In this document: piece by piece, positions 18,749 to 31,500 of the stretch
How positions within the stretch are numbered: the stretch's first letter is position 1
Layout: the number at the start of each line of letters is the position of its first letter
Assembly: GCA_965112735.1 (NCBI GenBank)
Contig: OZ218964.1
Location: 2,294,001 to 2,358,000, forward strand
DNA length: 64,000 bases
Direction of reading: 5' to 3'
DNA from: Phaeosaccion multiseriatum
Taxonomy: Eukaryota; Ochrophyta, other classes
Made by a program: the position numbers and the translations under genes
Notes under the pieces: model-generated
Told to the model about the DNA's origin: nothing
The model's database searches: none
The model's input: the letters and a program-made list of their open reading frames with translations, nothing else

Positions 18749-19390
18749 ATGTTCGACATTGCCTTGCGCAACGTGAAGGACGCCCTCCTGGAGCCTATTC
18801 TGGCGAGCATTCAAGGGACGCTTGTGCGCAATCACGTGAGCCCAAACACTCTGACTCTGATTGGCGGTGGCTTCGGGGTATTGACCGCGATCAATGCAGC
18901 GCTCGATGGCATCGAGAAGGACAGCAGCATCTATCGGTACTACGCAGTGGCATGCTTGGCCCTCAATAGGTTGCTCGATGGCATTGACGGCACATATGCC
19001 CGCAGAACAGGACAAGCTACGGACTACGGAGGTTATCTGGATATAATCATCGACTTCTCCATTTATGGACTCCTCCCTCTCGCCCTAGTCGTCGGCCGCC
19101 AGGACCACGCCCTCTGCCTGGCCATGGGGCTCTTAGAAGTGACCTTCTTCGTCAACGCCGCTGGCGTGTTCATGCTCAGTGCCATCCTCGAAAAGAGGAG
19201 CCAAAAGGGGAAGAAGGAGGTCACGTCCGTCACGATGCCCTCGGGCCTCGTCGAGGGCTTCGAGTCCATGGCCTTCTTTTTTGCCATGGTGCTGCTGCCC
19301 GAGCACGCGCTGTATATATTCCTCTGCTTCGCAGCGGGTGTAGGTGTGACCATTTGCCAAAGGCTGCACTGGGCCAGCTGCCATTTGTGA
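18749..19390 (+). CDS. CDP-alcohol phosphatidyltransferase family membrane enzyme
   Basis: Predicted to transfer a phospho-alcohol group from a CDP-linked donor in phospholipid synthesis. Single exon, 213 residues. The catalytic signature DGx2ARx8Gx3Dx3D is complete: DGTYAR, then GGYLDIIID, at about residues 79-101. Several hydrophobic segments follow (SIYGLLPLALVV, VTFFVNAAGVFML, AFFFAMVLL, ALYIFLCFAAGVGVTI), as in the family. The N-terminal LRNHVSPNTLTLIG-like segment (VRNHVSPNTLTLIGGG) is also typical. The enzyme is short and resembles bacterial-type members; which alcohol it uses (glycerophosphate, inositol or other) cannot be told from sequence. No introns, unlike its neighbours. Confidence 0.9.
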   Translation: MFDIALRNVKDALLEPILASIQGTLVRNHVSPNTLTLIGGGFGVLTAINAALDGIEKDSSIYRYYAVACLALNRLLDGIDGTYARRTGQATDYGGYLDIIIDFSIYGLLPLALVVGRQDHALCLAMGLLEVTFFVNAAGVFMLSAILEKRSQKGKKEVTSVTMPSGLVEGFESMAFFFAMVLLPEHALYIFLCFAAGVGVTICQRLHWASCHL

Positions 19391-20722
19391 GCACTCGAGG
19401 GGATGAGGAGGAGGTGCGTGCTGGCTGCGTGTCATGGTGAACGTGGGGGTGCATCATTTCACGCCGACCCTCTGGGGGCGCCTCGGGTCGCTTGCCTTGC
19501 TCGGACCGGAGTCAGCCCCTGGAGCTCAGTCAGGAGAGGAGAGGAGAAGAGAGGAGAGAGCTCCTAGAGGAGGGGGCAGCGCAACAAGAGGCAGACCGAA
19601 GGGCCTCAGGCTGACATGTGTGTGGCCCTGCTGGTGTCCTCCCTTGGATCGATTCTCCTGCGGCGCGGCGCCTTCCTTCTGGCCCACTTCACGAGAAGGC
19701 TTCAAGACCTCATCTGTGCTGCAGGGAGAAGCAAAGGCATCGTCCCGCAGCTCCTTCCTCCCCACTCCCGTGACATGAATGCCGGAGGCCAGTCCACTGG
19801 GTGTGTTAAGTAGGCCCCAAGTGTGTGAAGTAGGCCCCAAGTGTACCGTTGTGTCGCGACGAAGCGAGCGGAGCCTTGCCGCCCTTCTCAGAGGAGAATG
19901 AGTGCGGTTAGGGTAAGGGTCCAAGGCCGGGCGAGTAGGGCGGGGCGGCAGGTTGCGCCCACAGTGCACCCCGAGGATAGGTCCCAGTCGAGAGAGAGAA
20001 GAGAGACAAAGCGAGAGCAGGGAGGGAGGTATCGCCTTCGGGACTGTGTGTATGGACGAGAAAAGCACACGAGGAAGGGGTGCCAAGCCGCCGTCGCTCA
20101 GTCATGAGACACCCACGCCCCGCCGGGACACGCCCTGCACTGAGAAGGGAGCAGCGATAGAGCGGCGTGTGTGGGCTGAGCTCGACGAACAGCCACAGCC
20201 AGGTCCAGCGACGCACTGGGTGGAGGAAGTGTGTGTGGACGTGTTTGTGTGTCGCAACGGGGGGTGGTGCCCGGGTTGTGGACTCGATATTGTCAGGGTT
20301 GCGGACTCGATATTGTCAGGGTTATCGACCCCTGAGTAGTTACTAGCAAGCCGGCTGACGCTGGCGATAGCAGAAGCCGACTGCCGCCAACAAAACCAAA
20401 GGCAAGGTGCCCTTATTGATGAACTTGTAGGACTCTTGCTTCATGACGTGGCCTTCGAGCGGGCAGAAGACGACAGCCGACAGCCGACAGCCGCAGATAA
20501 CGGCGACTGACGTGGAGAGAATCGAAGGAAGGAAGGAAGGAGGGATGAGGCAGTTTCAGTTTCAGCTTAGAGCCAAATTGCGGGGGCGGACAAAGTAATA
20601 AGTCAGTGATGCTTCAACCAGCCACATAAAAACAAAACAAAAAACCCGCTCTCTCGAGGATCTGAGGCTCCAATTCCCGCATCTCTAAAGAACGACGCTG
20701 TGTGTTGAGAAGAGAAGGAACA
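19391..20722. other. Intergenic spacer upstream of the first cytochrome c6 gene
   Basis: About 1.3 kb without a recognisable gene. Contains short tandem duplications: TAGGCCCCAAGTGTGTGAAG (about 19810-19845) and a direct repeat with GACTCGATATTGTCAGGGTT (about 20280-20322). At 20348-20372 lies CCGGCTGACGCTGGCGATAG, a relative of the repeats upstream of the second cytochrome gene. Confidence 0.5.
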
Positions 20723-21237
20723 ATGCTGCATTCAGGGCTACCTGTCCTGCTCGTCCTGCTTTCGGGGCTTCTTGGCCTCTGCAGAGGCTTTGTCTTTTTG
20801 GAGGGAAACGTGCCTTCCAGAAGTGGACACCACCTCCGAGTCCTAAATAGGGGAACAGAGCACTACAGCAGCTGCCTAGACACAGCATTCCCTGTGGGGT
20901 CCATGTCTGGACTCAAGGAGGAGCGACAAGTGGAAGAAGATGCGGCAGGAGAAAAAGATTGCGTCCAGACGGCTCCATTGTTGGCCCGCCGCAGCCTCAG
21001 GGACTTGTCGACAACGCCGCCGGACTTTGTCAACCGACTCGCCACTGCCGCCCTCGCTCCTTTCCTGGTGCTTATGTTTGCCCTCGGGGGCCTGGGTAGC
21101 CCCGCTCTCGCAGAGAACGTGGATAAGGGAGCGGTGTTGTTTCAGTTCAACTGTGCTGTCTGTCATTTGAATGGAGGGAATCTCCTTGCTGGGTAAGCAA
21201 AAGTTGCGTCTGACCTTTTTTCGCTTGCTTATGCTTG

Positions 21238-21271
<34 letters not shown>

Positions 21272-21610
21272 CGCCTCACACATGCATGGCCTGCACGAGC
21301 GAGCGACCGCTGCTCTCTCGCCCTCCTCCTTCTCTGCTCTCCTGCCTCTCGCTCACCACACGCCCGCCCACGTCTACTACTACTCCTCTACTGCCCCTCT
21401 AGAGACAAGGCGCTGGACATGGCCACGCTCAAGAGGGACGGCTTCGATGACCCAGCGGCTGTGGCGCGTCTCGTGCAGCAGGGGAAGGGCATGATGCCCC
21501 CCTACGGCAGCGGAGCCAAGGCCATTCTCAGTCAGCGCGATGTAGACCTGGTCAGTGAGTACACCGTCCAGCGGGCTGCAGAGGGCTGGGCCCCTTCGCC
21601 GAAAAAGTAG
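20723..21610 (+). CDS. petJ: Cytochrome c6 (plastid lumen), copy 1
   Basis: Soluble haem protein carrying electrons from cytochrome f to photosystem I. Two exons (20723-21192, 21403-21610), 225 residues. The haem site is C144-A-V-C147-H148 and the axial methionine is M188 in GKGMMPPYG; the C-terminal VDLVSEYTVQRAAEGW helix is typical. Targeting is multipartite: a signal peptide (LPVLLVLLSGLLGLCRG before F, the expected plastid-entry phenylalanine) and, just before the mature protein, a second hydrophobic segment ending in SPALA/ENVDKG, a lumen-processing site. The first ATG at 20723 was chosen because the signal peptide begins there. After the haem motif it lacks the usual NVI (has NLL). Paralogue follows 1 kb downstream. 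Confidence 0.93.
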
Positions 21611-22627
21611 TAGTAGGATAGTGGAAGGAGGGGGAAGGGGGGTGGGGGAAGAATCGGGAGGAAGCAAAGGGGCGATGGAAGGGGGTGGGTAGGAAGGAGC
21701 AAGTGATTGGGGGAGTTTAAGGATGGGAGGAGGGGGAATGAGCTGAGCATCGGGGGCAAGCACATAGTCAAATAGTTGCTGTACATGTCGAGCACACTAA
21801 GTCAGTAAGTAGTAAAGGGAGGAAGGAGGAAATAATAATGTCATCTAGCGAAGTATCGTTCTGCCTTCAAATGGCCTCATACGGCACGGGCTCTGCCTTC
21901 CGTCGTCCAAGGGCAGCTCTCCCAACAATAGTCATGTCTCCGTTCTTGCTCGTCGCGGCCAGCTAAAAGGGAACAGCACCACACTCTTGGACGGGTAGAT
22001 CTCCGCATCACAGCCGCCGCGTGACATCCCCAATGGACGCTAATTCTAAGCATATCGCGTCGTGCACACTCCCGTGCGGTCTTTTTATCGACCCCTGACG
22101 CGCTATCGCCCACATTCGCGATAGCGCGCTATCGCCCCCCCCCGCCCCCGATAGTGGCCGATAGCGGATAGCGGATCGGCTGGCGCCGGCGACAGCGGAT
22201 AGCACGCCCCCCCCCCCCCCCAAAGCCGGCTGGCGCCAGCGATAGCGGATAGCGCGATAGCGGATAGCGCGCCGGCTGGCGCCGGGATATAATAGATAGA
22301 TAGCGCGCCGGCTGGCGCCGTTAGTGCGTGATCATTATTTATATTACACCCTTAAGTGCCATCTATGGTTGTCTAAAAGTAATGTCTCACCGCGTGATCA
22401 AGCTTGGGTGTTGGACATTCACCCAACTCACAGTTGCCTGGTCTTTCATATTTCCCTCCTTCCCCCTCCTTTTTCCTTCTTCCGTAGCTGCTGAGTAGTC
22501 TCTTTACACAAGCAAAGTAAAGGTCATATCGGGGTCGAGCAAGTGCCGCTGCTCAACAGCGTTGGGGCACCGCACGGGTTGGGGGAGCAGCGGAGAAAAA
22601 AAAAAGGGAAGGACCAGAAAGGAAAGG
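21611..22627. other. Spacer between the two cytochrome c6 genes with GATAGCGG repeats
   Basis: Holds the 3' region of copy 1 and the upstream region of copy 2. At 22095-22325 lies a GC-rich block of imperfect repeats described separately. Further right, at about 22340-22392, is TGCCATCTATGGTTGTC followed by TAAAAGTAATGTCTCACC, part of a dispersed repeat. No gene seen. Confidence 0.55.
22095..22325. repeat. GATAGCGG / GCCGGCTGGCGCC interspersed palindromic repeat block
   Basis: At least four copies of a palindromic core GCCGGCTGGCGCC alternate with GCGATAGCGGATAGC. Two long C tracts (about 22134-22146 and 22207-22220) interrupt the block. It lies about 300-530 bp upstream of the second cytochrome c6 start. 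Confidence 0.9.
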
Positions 22628-24076
<1,449 letters not shown>

Positions 24077-24951
24077 GAATGAGAGAAAGAGGAGGACATT
24101 AGCGAGGCTGCCTGGAGCTGGAGCTGAGAATCATCAAGGATTGTCTTGACGAGGGCTTCAGTTTTCAGTTTTCAGTGGATGAGTTGATGTGACCCCCCTG
24201 AAATCGAAAAACATACTGTAAATGGAGGCGATACAGTATTGCGAGGGCTGGAGCTGAGCAGCTAGGGCTGGAAATAAGCCATGTGGTCATGTGATAGGGC
24301 GGATGATGTGAGCGAGGGCTGGAACTGCAGTGACTGAGCAGCTTGAGAGTCGAATACCACACCCTGCCTGTATTACCTTTCTCCTCCTGCTGATGTCCGA
24401 TGCCCACAACCGCTGCTGGCTACCCTCCGCACGGCAGCCGCTCGCTCGCTCGCCGGCAGCGGGGCAGCGGAGCATGTGTTCAAATGGCGATCACGCTATC
24501 ACCACCTGTGGAAACTGTCCCACTATGGCAGAATCGTGCACAGAACAAGGGGTACGTATAGAATCAATCCTTTTGAATGAAAAGTTCTGAAAAGTTCGAC
24601 GTGGAAAAGGGGGAAGTTAGGAGAGTTCGCCGCAGTTCCAGCCGCTTCGCCGCATAATTAAGTCAACAAATGTGTTTTGCACCCCCCTTTCCTCTGGTCA
24701 CGATTTTATACGTTTGGGATCGTTCCGGGGTAAGGAATTGAGTGGAAGAGGAGGGAGCACATTGTCAGGATTAGAGGTTACATTGTCACGCGCAGCTCCG
24801 TCGTTGTCAGGGAGGAGGATATTTGAAGGAAAAGAAGGAAGGGGAAGGAAGAAGCGCAAAAGAGAAAAAAGGAAAGAGGGGGGGGGAAGCACGCACCTGC
24901 TCTGCTCGAACTGCGCGCGCACGACAAGAAGAAAGGGCGGTTCGTCAAAGG
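24077..24951. other. Intergenic spacer
   Basis: Between cytochrome c6 copy 2 and the ankyrin-RING gene, same strand. No conserved frame and no repeat array. Repeated phrases such as GAGGGCTGGA/GCTGAGCAGCT occur at about 24245-24330. Confidence 0.5.
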
Positions 24952-27342
24952 ATGCTGAAGAGAATTAGGAAAGGTGAGAGCAGGCAGACGGAGCGAGGCC
25001 ACACCTTGAAAAGGTCGCATTTGTTCCTTCGTTTTTTCCCCTCGGTCCGTAGCCGCCCGCTTTACTTCTTCCATCCTACCCATCTTCCTTGCTCTCTATC
25101 TTGGCTGCCGCGCTGCCGCAGGGCCCGTGAACAAACAGCTGCTGGACCTCTGCTCCTCCCAGGCCCCTGACCAAGAGGCCCTCCAAGCCCTCCTCCAATC
25201 CGGGGCTGACGTACGTGCCCGGACCGAGAACTACTGGACACCGCTGCACTTAGCAGGTGGGTGGGCTGTTTGGCTAAGACATGATTGGCTCCTCGCTTAT
25301 TGCCTGCTCGCTTATTGCCTCCTCGCTCCCCGTGCTCACCTCGCTCACTGCGCCTGCCACTATGCTTTCCCGTGTCCCCTTTACTTCTCCTCATCCTGCG
25401 CTCCTCCTCTGACCTACGTGAGCAGTCTCATATGGACACTGCGCGATGGCGGCTACCCTGGTCCAGAATGGAGCCAGTGTGCGCGCCAAAGGTGAGGGTC
25501 TCAGAGTCGAGAGGATGGAGGGGAGGAGTCCTTCCCTCCCTCCCTCCCTCCCTCCCTCCCTCCCTCCCTCCCTCCCTCCCTCCCTCCATTCCTTCACTAA
25601 CGTCAATCCCTCCCTCTGTCCGTCCCAACATCCGTACCAACCGTGCCCTCCTGACCCCCCCCCCTCCCGTCCGCCCTGCCCAGGCAAACTCGACTGGACT
25701 CCTCTGCACTACGCGGCCTCCCGAGGCTGCGTGACTTGTGCCAAGACCATGTTGGACACCAGTGTGAACCGAGCCGATGTGGACGCTAGAGAGAAGCGCA
25801 CCTTTGCCACGCCGCTGCTCATCGCCGCGCAGGAGGGGCACGCAGCCGTCGTGGCGCTCTTGTTCGAGCGAGGCGCAGACATCATGGTACGTGTGTGTGT
25901 GTGTGCCTTTCTGTGTGTGCCTCTCTCTCTCTGTGTGTGCGTGTTTGTGTGGGTTTTCCTGTTCAGTCTATGCATCTGCTGTTGCGCTACCTCCTGCCTG
26001 CCTTCTGCCTGCCTCCTGCCTAGGCGGGGTCGCATACCGCTTTGCTAAACACTTCGCCCCCTCTCTTCATCCTTCCCTCCTCTCCCCCTCCCAACGCCCG
26101 CATGTGTGTGCCCCTCTTCGCCCCCCAGGCCCTCAACAATCAGGGCGACTCTTGCCTACACCTCGCAGCACTCAACAACCGCACAGAGGCCGCTGCCCTG
26201 CTGCTCTGTCTGCTGAACCACCTCCATCAGGGAGGGGTGGAGGGAGGGGGAGAGGGAGGAGGAGGAGGAAACCGCCTCGGGGAGGGGGAGGGGCCTTCCT
26301 CTCCATCCACTACCATCGCCAACCCCTTCGGCCTGAACAGGAAGGGCAACACGGCCCTTGAGCTCGCGGAGGGGGCAGGACACACGGCCATCGCGCAGCT
26401 CATTCAAGGTGAGTGGGTGCGTGGGTGCGTGGGTGCGTGGGTGTGTGTGTGTGTGTGTGGATGCGTGCGTGGATGAGTGCGTGCGTGAGTGCGTGTATGC
26501 GTGTGTGTGTGTGCGTACGCGGTGGAGCACAGCAGACGCTCACAACAGTCGACTCTCGACGGTTCGCATTGCACACTGAGAAGCTCATGACTGTCCACAC
26601 ATTTTGCAGTACACTGTGACAAAGAACCTCTCACCCATCCGCTCCTTGCCCCCTCCGTGCTTCGCTGTCCTGTGCGGCATTGATTGCGTGTGTGCGTGCG
26701 TGTGTGTTCCTGTGTGTGTGTGTGCGTGCGTGTACAGCCCACGAGGCCGGCCTCGCTCCCGACGCATGGACCCCCTTCTTTCCCTCCTCCCTTGCGCCTC
26801 GTGCCCCCGGCTTTCCTTCTGCGCCCCCCCCCCCCCACGAGGGAGGGCAAGTTCCTTCTGCGTCACCCCTCCCCCAGCAGCAAGGGGCAACCGCACATCA
26901 CCTTCCTCCTCCTACCTCTTCTTATCCAGCGGTAGGGGCGGCACCAGCAACAGCAGCAGCAGTTGGTGATACAGCAGCAGCAGCAGCGAGGCAAGGGGGA
27001 CAGGCTCCCCCCACCGGTCGAGATGGAGAGGAAGAAGGCCTCAGTAGAGAGGATGAAGAGCGCATCAGACAAGATGCAGAGGGTCTGAGTGGAGGCATCC
27101 CGTCAGGGCCACCCGTCCCTGCCCAAGCGGAAATCGATGGGGAAACGCCCCCTGGGGAGACGGCCCTGCGCCCCCGGGGGGAGTGCCCCATATGCCTGGA
27201 GGCGGTGGTGACGACCCCCTGCGTGCTCACACCCTGCGGTCACGGCCTTTTCCACAAGGATTGTGCATCCGGAATCGTCGCCACTGGCAAGTGTGTGATC
27301 TGTCGGCAGAGGGTCACCAGCTACCTTGCCGTCTTCTTTTAG
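24952..27342 (+). CDS. Ankyrin-repeat RING-finger protein, candidate E3 ubiquitin ligase
   Basis: Six exons (24952-24973, 25122-25256, 25426-25491, 25684-25886, 26129-26408, 26738-27342), 436 residues. Ankyrin-type segments occupy about residues 10-235: ALLQSGADVRARTENYWTPL, GKLDWTPLHYAASRGC, ATPLLIAAQEGHAAVVALLF, NNQGDSCLHLAALNNRTEAA and KGNTALELAEGAGHTAIAQL. A low-complexity Pro/Ala linker follows, then a C-terminal RING at 385-425: CPICLEAVVTTPC, CGHGLFHKDC and CVIC. This ankyrin-then-RING order matches plant and animal E3 ligases that pick substrates with the ankyrin part. The short first exon (MLKRIRK) is inferred from phase and an AAG/GTGAGA donor and is the least certain part. The linker contains the dispersed TTGGTGATACAG element in frame (AAVGDTAAA). 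Confidence 0.85.
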
Positions 27343-28115
27343 GCTCTGAGGAGGGCATGATGGCACGCGGGGAATCGAGAAGAGAGAAGAGAGCGATGGA
27401 GAAGAGAGAGGAGAGAAGAGAGGGATGGAGAAGATAGAATAGAGAAGAGAGGGATTGGGGATGGACAAGGAGGGGGGAGGGGAGAAATGGCAGCGGATGG
27501 CAGCGGAGAGAGTCGCAGAGGGGCGGATGGCAGGGGATGGCGGGGTAGAGCAAGAATCTGTGGAGAGGCTTCCGTGTCGTGCCGATGGACACCTTCAATT
27601 CCAACAGCAGAGATGAGTGGAGGGGGGTGGGGTCGATGCCGCCCTTGCCCTTGCCTTTGCCTCGTCTCATTGACTTACTTAGTCGGTATCTGACCTAGTA
27701 CGTCAGTTACCGCGAAACTGAGTTAGTGTGTTGGGTGCAGCCTCACGGGGGCGGCGTGTGTGTCGTGTGGGAGCGAATTCTTACGTAATTTTATTATACA
27801 ACGTAGTATTATTAGACCACCCACTTGTCGGGGGGTTTGGGGGGTCAACATGCCCTCTTGGAAACTCCATACTCCCCGTGATGCGGGGGGTGTATACAAT
27901 GTGGCCAGTCAATGTGGCCAGTCAATGTGGCCAGTCAGGTGGCCACGTCAGAGCTCGCGTACTTTTCTTCTTATAAGAGCAATCCCTGACCTAACAGCCA
28001 CGCTCTTTAAGAGACACCCAAACTAAGCAAACAGATCTTACAGTAAGAAAAAAAATAAGTACGAAGGAAGTCCTTGCGCTGCGCTGGGCGATCGCTGGGC
28101 GGCGCTGCTCGTCGC
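27343..28115. other. Intergenic, convergent 3' ends, with 16-bp tandem repeat
   Basis: Between the ankyrin-RING gene and the ABC transporter gene, which converge. Contains purine-rich GAGAAGAGA runs (27385-27450) and three copies of CAATGTGGCCAGT (27898-27940). No gene seen. Confidence 0.5.
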
Positions 28116-28452
28116 TCACTGTCCGGGAAGATCAAATATCTTCCACGAGCCCTTCCCACCGCCCCCCTCTACTCCTCCTCCTCCTCCTCCTCCTCCTCCT
28201 CCTCCTCCTCCGCCATGGGACTCCCCCCCGACCACCAACATTCTCCGATGGAGGGAGCGCAGAGTGGAGCGATGCCCTACACTCACCAGCGTCGCCCCTG
28301 TGTCCAGCAGGAGTCTGAGGGGGCAGGCATATGGGCAGGCAGGCAGGTGGGCGGGCAAGGCAGGCCGGTGGGCGTGCAGGCAGGCAGGCATGCAGGCGGG
28401 TGGGCAGTCAGTCAGTCAGTCAGTCAGTCAGTCAGTCAGTCAGTCAGTCACT

Positions 28453-28517
<65 letters not shown>

Positions 28518-31500
28518 AGTGATTCATTTAGTCAGGCCGTCGGTCCATCAATCAGTCAGTCTGTGAGTCAGCCAGTCAGTGAGAGAACCCCCCCCCCCTT
28601 CTCCATCCGCTGCCGCCCCCTCCCCCCACCCTCCCGTCCACCCACCCGTAGGCCTCCCTCTCCGCCCTCTCCGACAGCGCCGATGTGCTCTCGTCCATGA
28701 CCAGCAGCCGCGGGGCATGAACAAGTGCCCTGCACAGGCTCAACCGCTGCTGCTCCCCCGGGGACAGCACGGACGGCCAGTCCACCTCCCTCTGCAGGGC
28801 CAGGGCCAGGCCAACAGCAGGGTCAGCCTCATGCTCGGCGTCAGGACAGGCGTCGGCTTCGCCGGTTTCAGGGGCAGTGGAAGGGTCCTGACCAACGTCA
28901 GGGTTAAGGCCAGAGTCAGGGTCGATGGTGGGGTGGCGGTGCCCGTTCTCGACGTCGAGAAGCAAGTTACCATCTCCATCCATCCCATATGACCCCAACC
29001 CTGACCCCGGCGCTGCCTCTACTGCATGCGCCCCCCTGGGTTGCGCCCCCCTGGGTGGAGCTCCCCTGCTCAGCAGTTCGCTCAGTCCTAGCGAGTGAAG
29101 TGCGTCAGTCACCGCCCTGACCTCGAGCCTGCCCCGGGGGGGAGGGGAAGGGTACGTCACTAGGGCCCCCAAAGACCCCCTGGGGTTCGATGACAGAGGG
29201 AGAGGGCGAAGGAGGGGGAAGGGAGGGAGCAGGATGGATGGCTTTAGGTGAGCGGGTGGGATTTCGGAGCATGTCGTCGGATCGCTGACAGCAAACGACG
29301 CAACGAACAGTCCAAGGGGGGCCGCACTCACTCACTCACTCACTCACTCACTCGCTCGATCCCTCCCTGCCCGTCCCTGCCCGTCCGTCCGTCCGTCCCT
29401 CCCTCCCTCCTTCACTCACCTAAAGCAATATGGCTGCTGAGGCAGGAACATGACTCTGCGGGGATCGAAGCCCCACCCCCTGCCATTGCGTAGGTCAGGG
29501 CTGTACTCCACGCTGCCCCCCCCGGGAGCCCACAACCCCGCCAGGGTCCGCAGGAGAGAAGTCTTGCCGCCGCCGCTGGGGCCTAACACGCCGAGTAGAG
29601 GCATACCGGTAGACAGGCAGGGCATATACAGGGGATGTGTAACGGTCACGTAAGAGCACACGCACGTAAGCTTATGTAATGCTCGAACGGGGGGTTCCTG
29701 ACTGGGTGGGCGGCATATCCGACTCGGACGCCGGCCCCCGGGGAACGAGAGCAGGACGAGGTGTTAGAGGAATACAGGCAGCGACGGAGGGAGGGAGGGA
29801 GGGACACGCAGACGGGCCGCCTGGGGAGTGGAGCAGCACTGTTATGTCATCCTCTCCCTTCCCTCCCTGCTTTTCCTCTCTCCCTCCCTCCCACAGCCCT
29901 CCCTCACCGGTGATGAGAAGATGTCGACCGGGGTGCACAGCAAGCGTGAGGTGGCGCAGCATCGCCGGCTGCCCCCTCGGCTGCCCATTCCCAACATCGG
30001 CCTCATCGACATTGATATCGACATCGAGATGGTCGATGTTGGCATCTGCCACCAAGCCCCCCGGGGCACTCACAGACAGGTTCTTCAAACGCATCAACCA
30101 GCCCGCCTTGTTGATAGAGTCCTGTCCCCACCCATCTCTCTCCTTCTCCCCCTCTTCCTTCTCCTCCTCCTCCTCCTCCTCTGCCCCCCCTGCTCCTGCC
30201 CCCCCCTCCAAAGGACTGGGAGGCGTGTAGCCCCAACCTCCCGCCGGCCTCTCCTCCTCCTCCTCCTCGAGTCGGAAACCCTCCTCCTTCCTCTCCTCCT
30301 CATCACAGAGGGCCTTGTTGTGTGTGTCTAGGAGGTGCTCAGTCTGCTGCTGCTGTTCCTTGCCCAGTTTGAGTTCCAGCTTCTCACGCCTCCGCCAGTC
30401 CTCCTCCTGCTTCGTGGTGCAATTCAAGTGAGTGAGGGCATGAGTGAGGCTATGAGTGAGGACCAGCTTGCGCGATGGCGTATGCATGAGAAGGGTTCAG
30501 GCCAGCAGCATGGATGGAAGCAAGTGACCGTTGCCCAGGGCTAACATCTCAAAATGCCTCTCTCTCTCTCCGTCCCTCCCTCCCTTCCTCTCCCTCTCAA
30601 GTCAGCCCAGCCCGCGCACGCACGCACACACGCACGCACGCACGCACACACGCACCTCCCTCCTGTGCTGTTCCTGCCACTCCTCCCCCTCCTCCAGGAG
30701 GATCTTGTGTTTCCACTCAGACACCCACAAGCGCTCGTCTTCGGAGGCCGACGGCTTGTGCCAGGGCCGCAGACTACGCGCTTCTCTCGCAGTGAAGCCC
30801 CCCTGGGTCTGCCCCCCTGGGCCATGCTCCCCCGGGGCCTCGCCTCGCACCCCTTCCCCTCCGCCTCCCCTCCCCCCTCCGTCCTCCCGGCCTGTGCATT
30901 TCACATTCAAAACGCAAAACAGGAGGCGATACGTTAAGGTAAGCTCACGTAAGAGCTCACGTAAGAAGTACTCCTCCCTCATGGCTTGCAAGCAGAGTTT
31001 CACAAAGGAAAAAGCCGCCCAAGCACAATTCAACACGTCAGACGGAGAGGCAGGGCCGTATAAAGAGGTGTATGGGCAGGGCAGGGTAGAGGTATATAGG
31101 TAAGGGAGGCCAGGGAAGGGCGTTCACAAGAAAGACTTAGCATCACGGGTTTGGGTTTTGACAGCTTTACGGACGGTGTGCCGGCCTTCCCCCCTTCCCT
31201 CATATTTACTTCTTACTTCGAAGTACAAAGAAACATGCTTCCTTCAGAGAGGCACGGACACAGACACGCCCCGCCCCATCCCATACGCCTCCACCCACCC
31301 CAGCCCACCCCACCCACACCACACCAACTCCCCCCCTAACGTACGGACACCCCCGACCCATCCCTACCCCTCCAGATGCCCTCCAGATGCCCTACAGATG
31401 CCCCCCAACGTACGGACGGACAGGTTCCTTTTCGCTTGTTGTTCCTCCGTGCCCCCTCCCAGACAGATGCCCCCCCAAACATACATACATCCCCCACCCA

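Noticed and set aside
29583-29661. Extra coding sequence (MCSYVTVTHPLYMPCLSTGM) before Walker A of the ABC transporter
   Set aside because: The frame is open, but the TTAG acceptor at 29583 joins HLLIT to GPSGGGKT in phase as the family expects, so this is intron.
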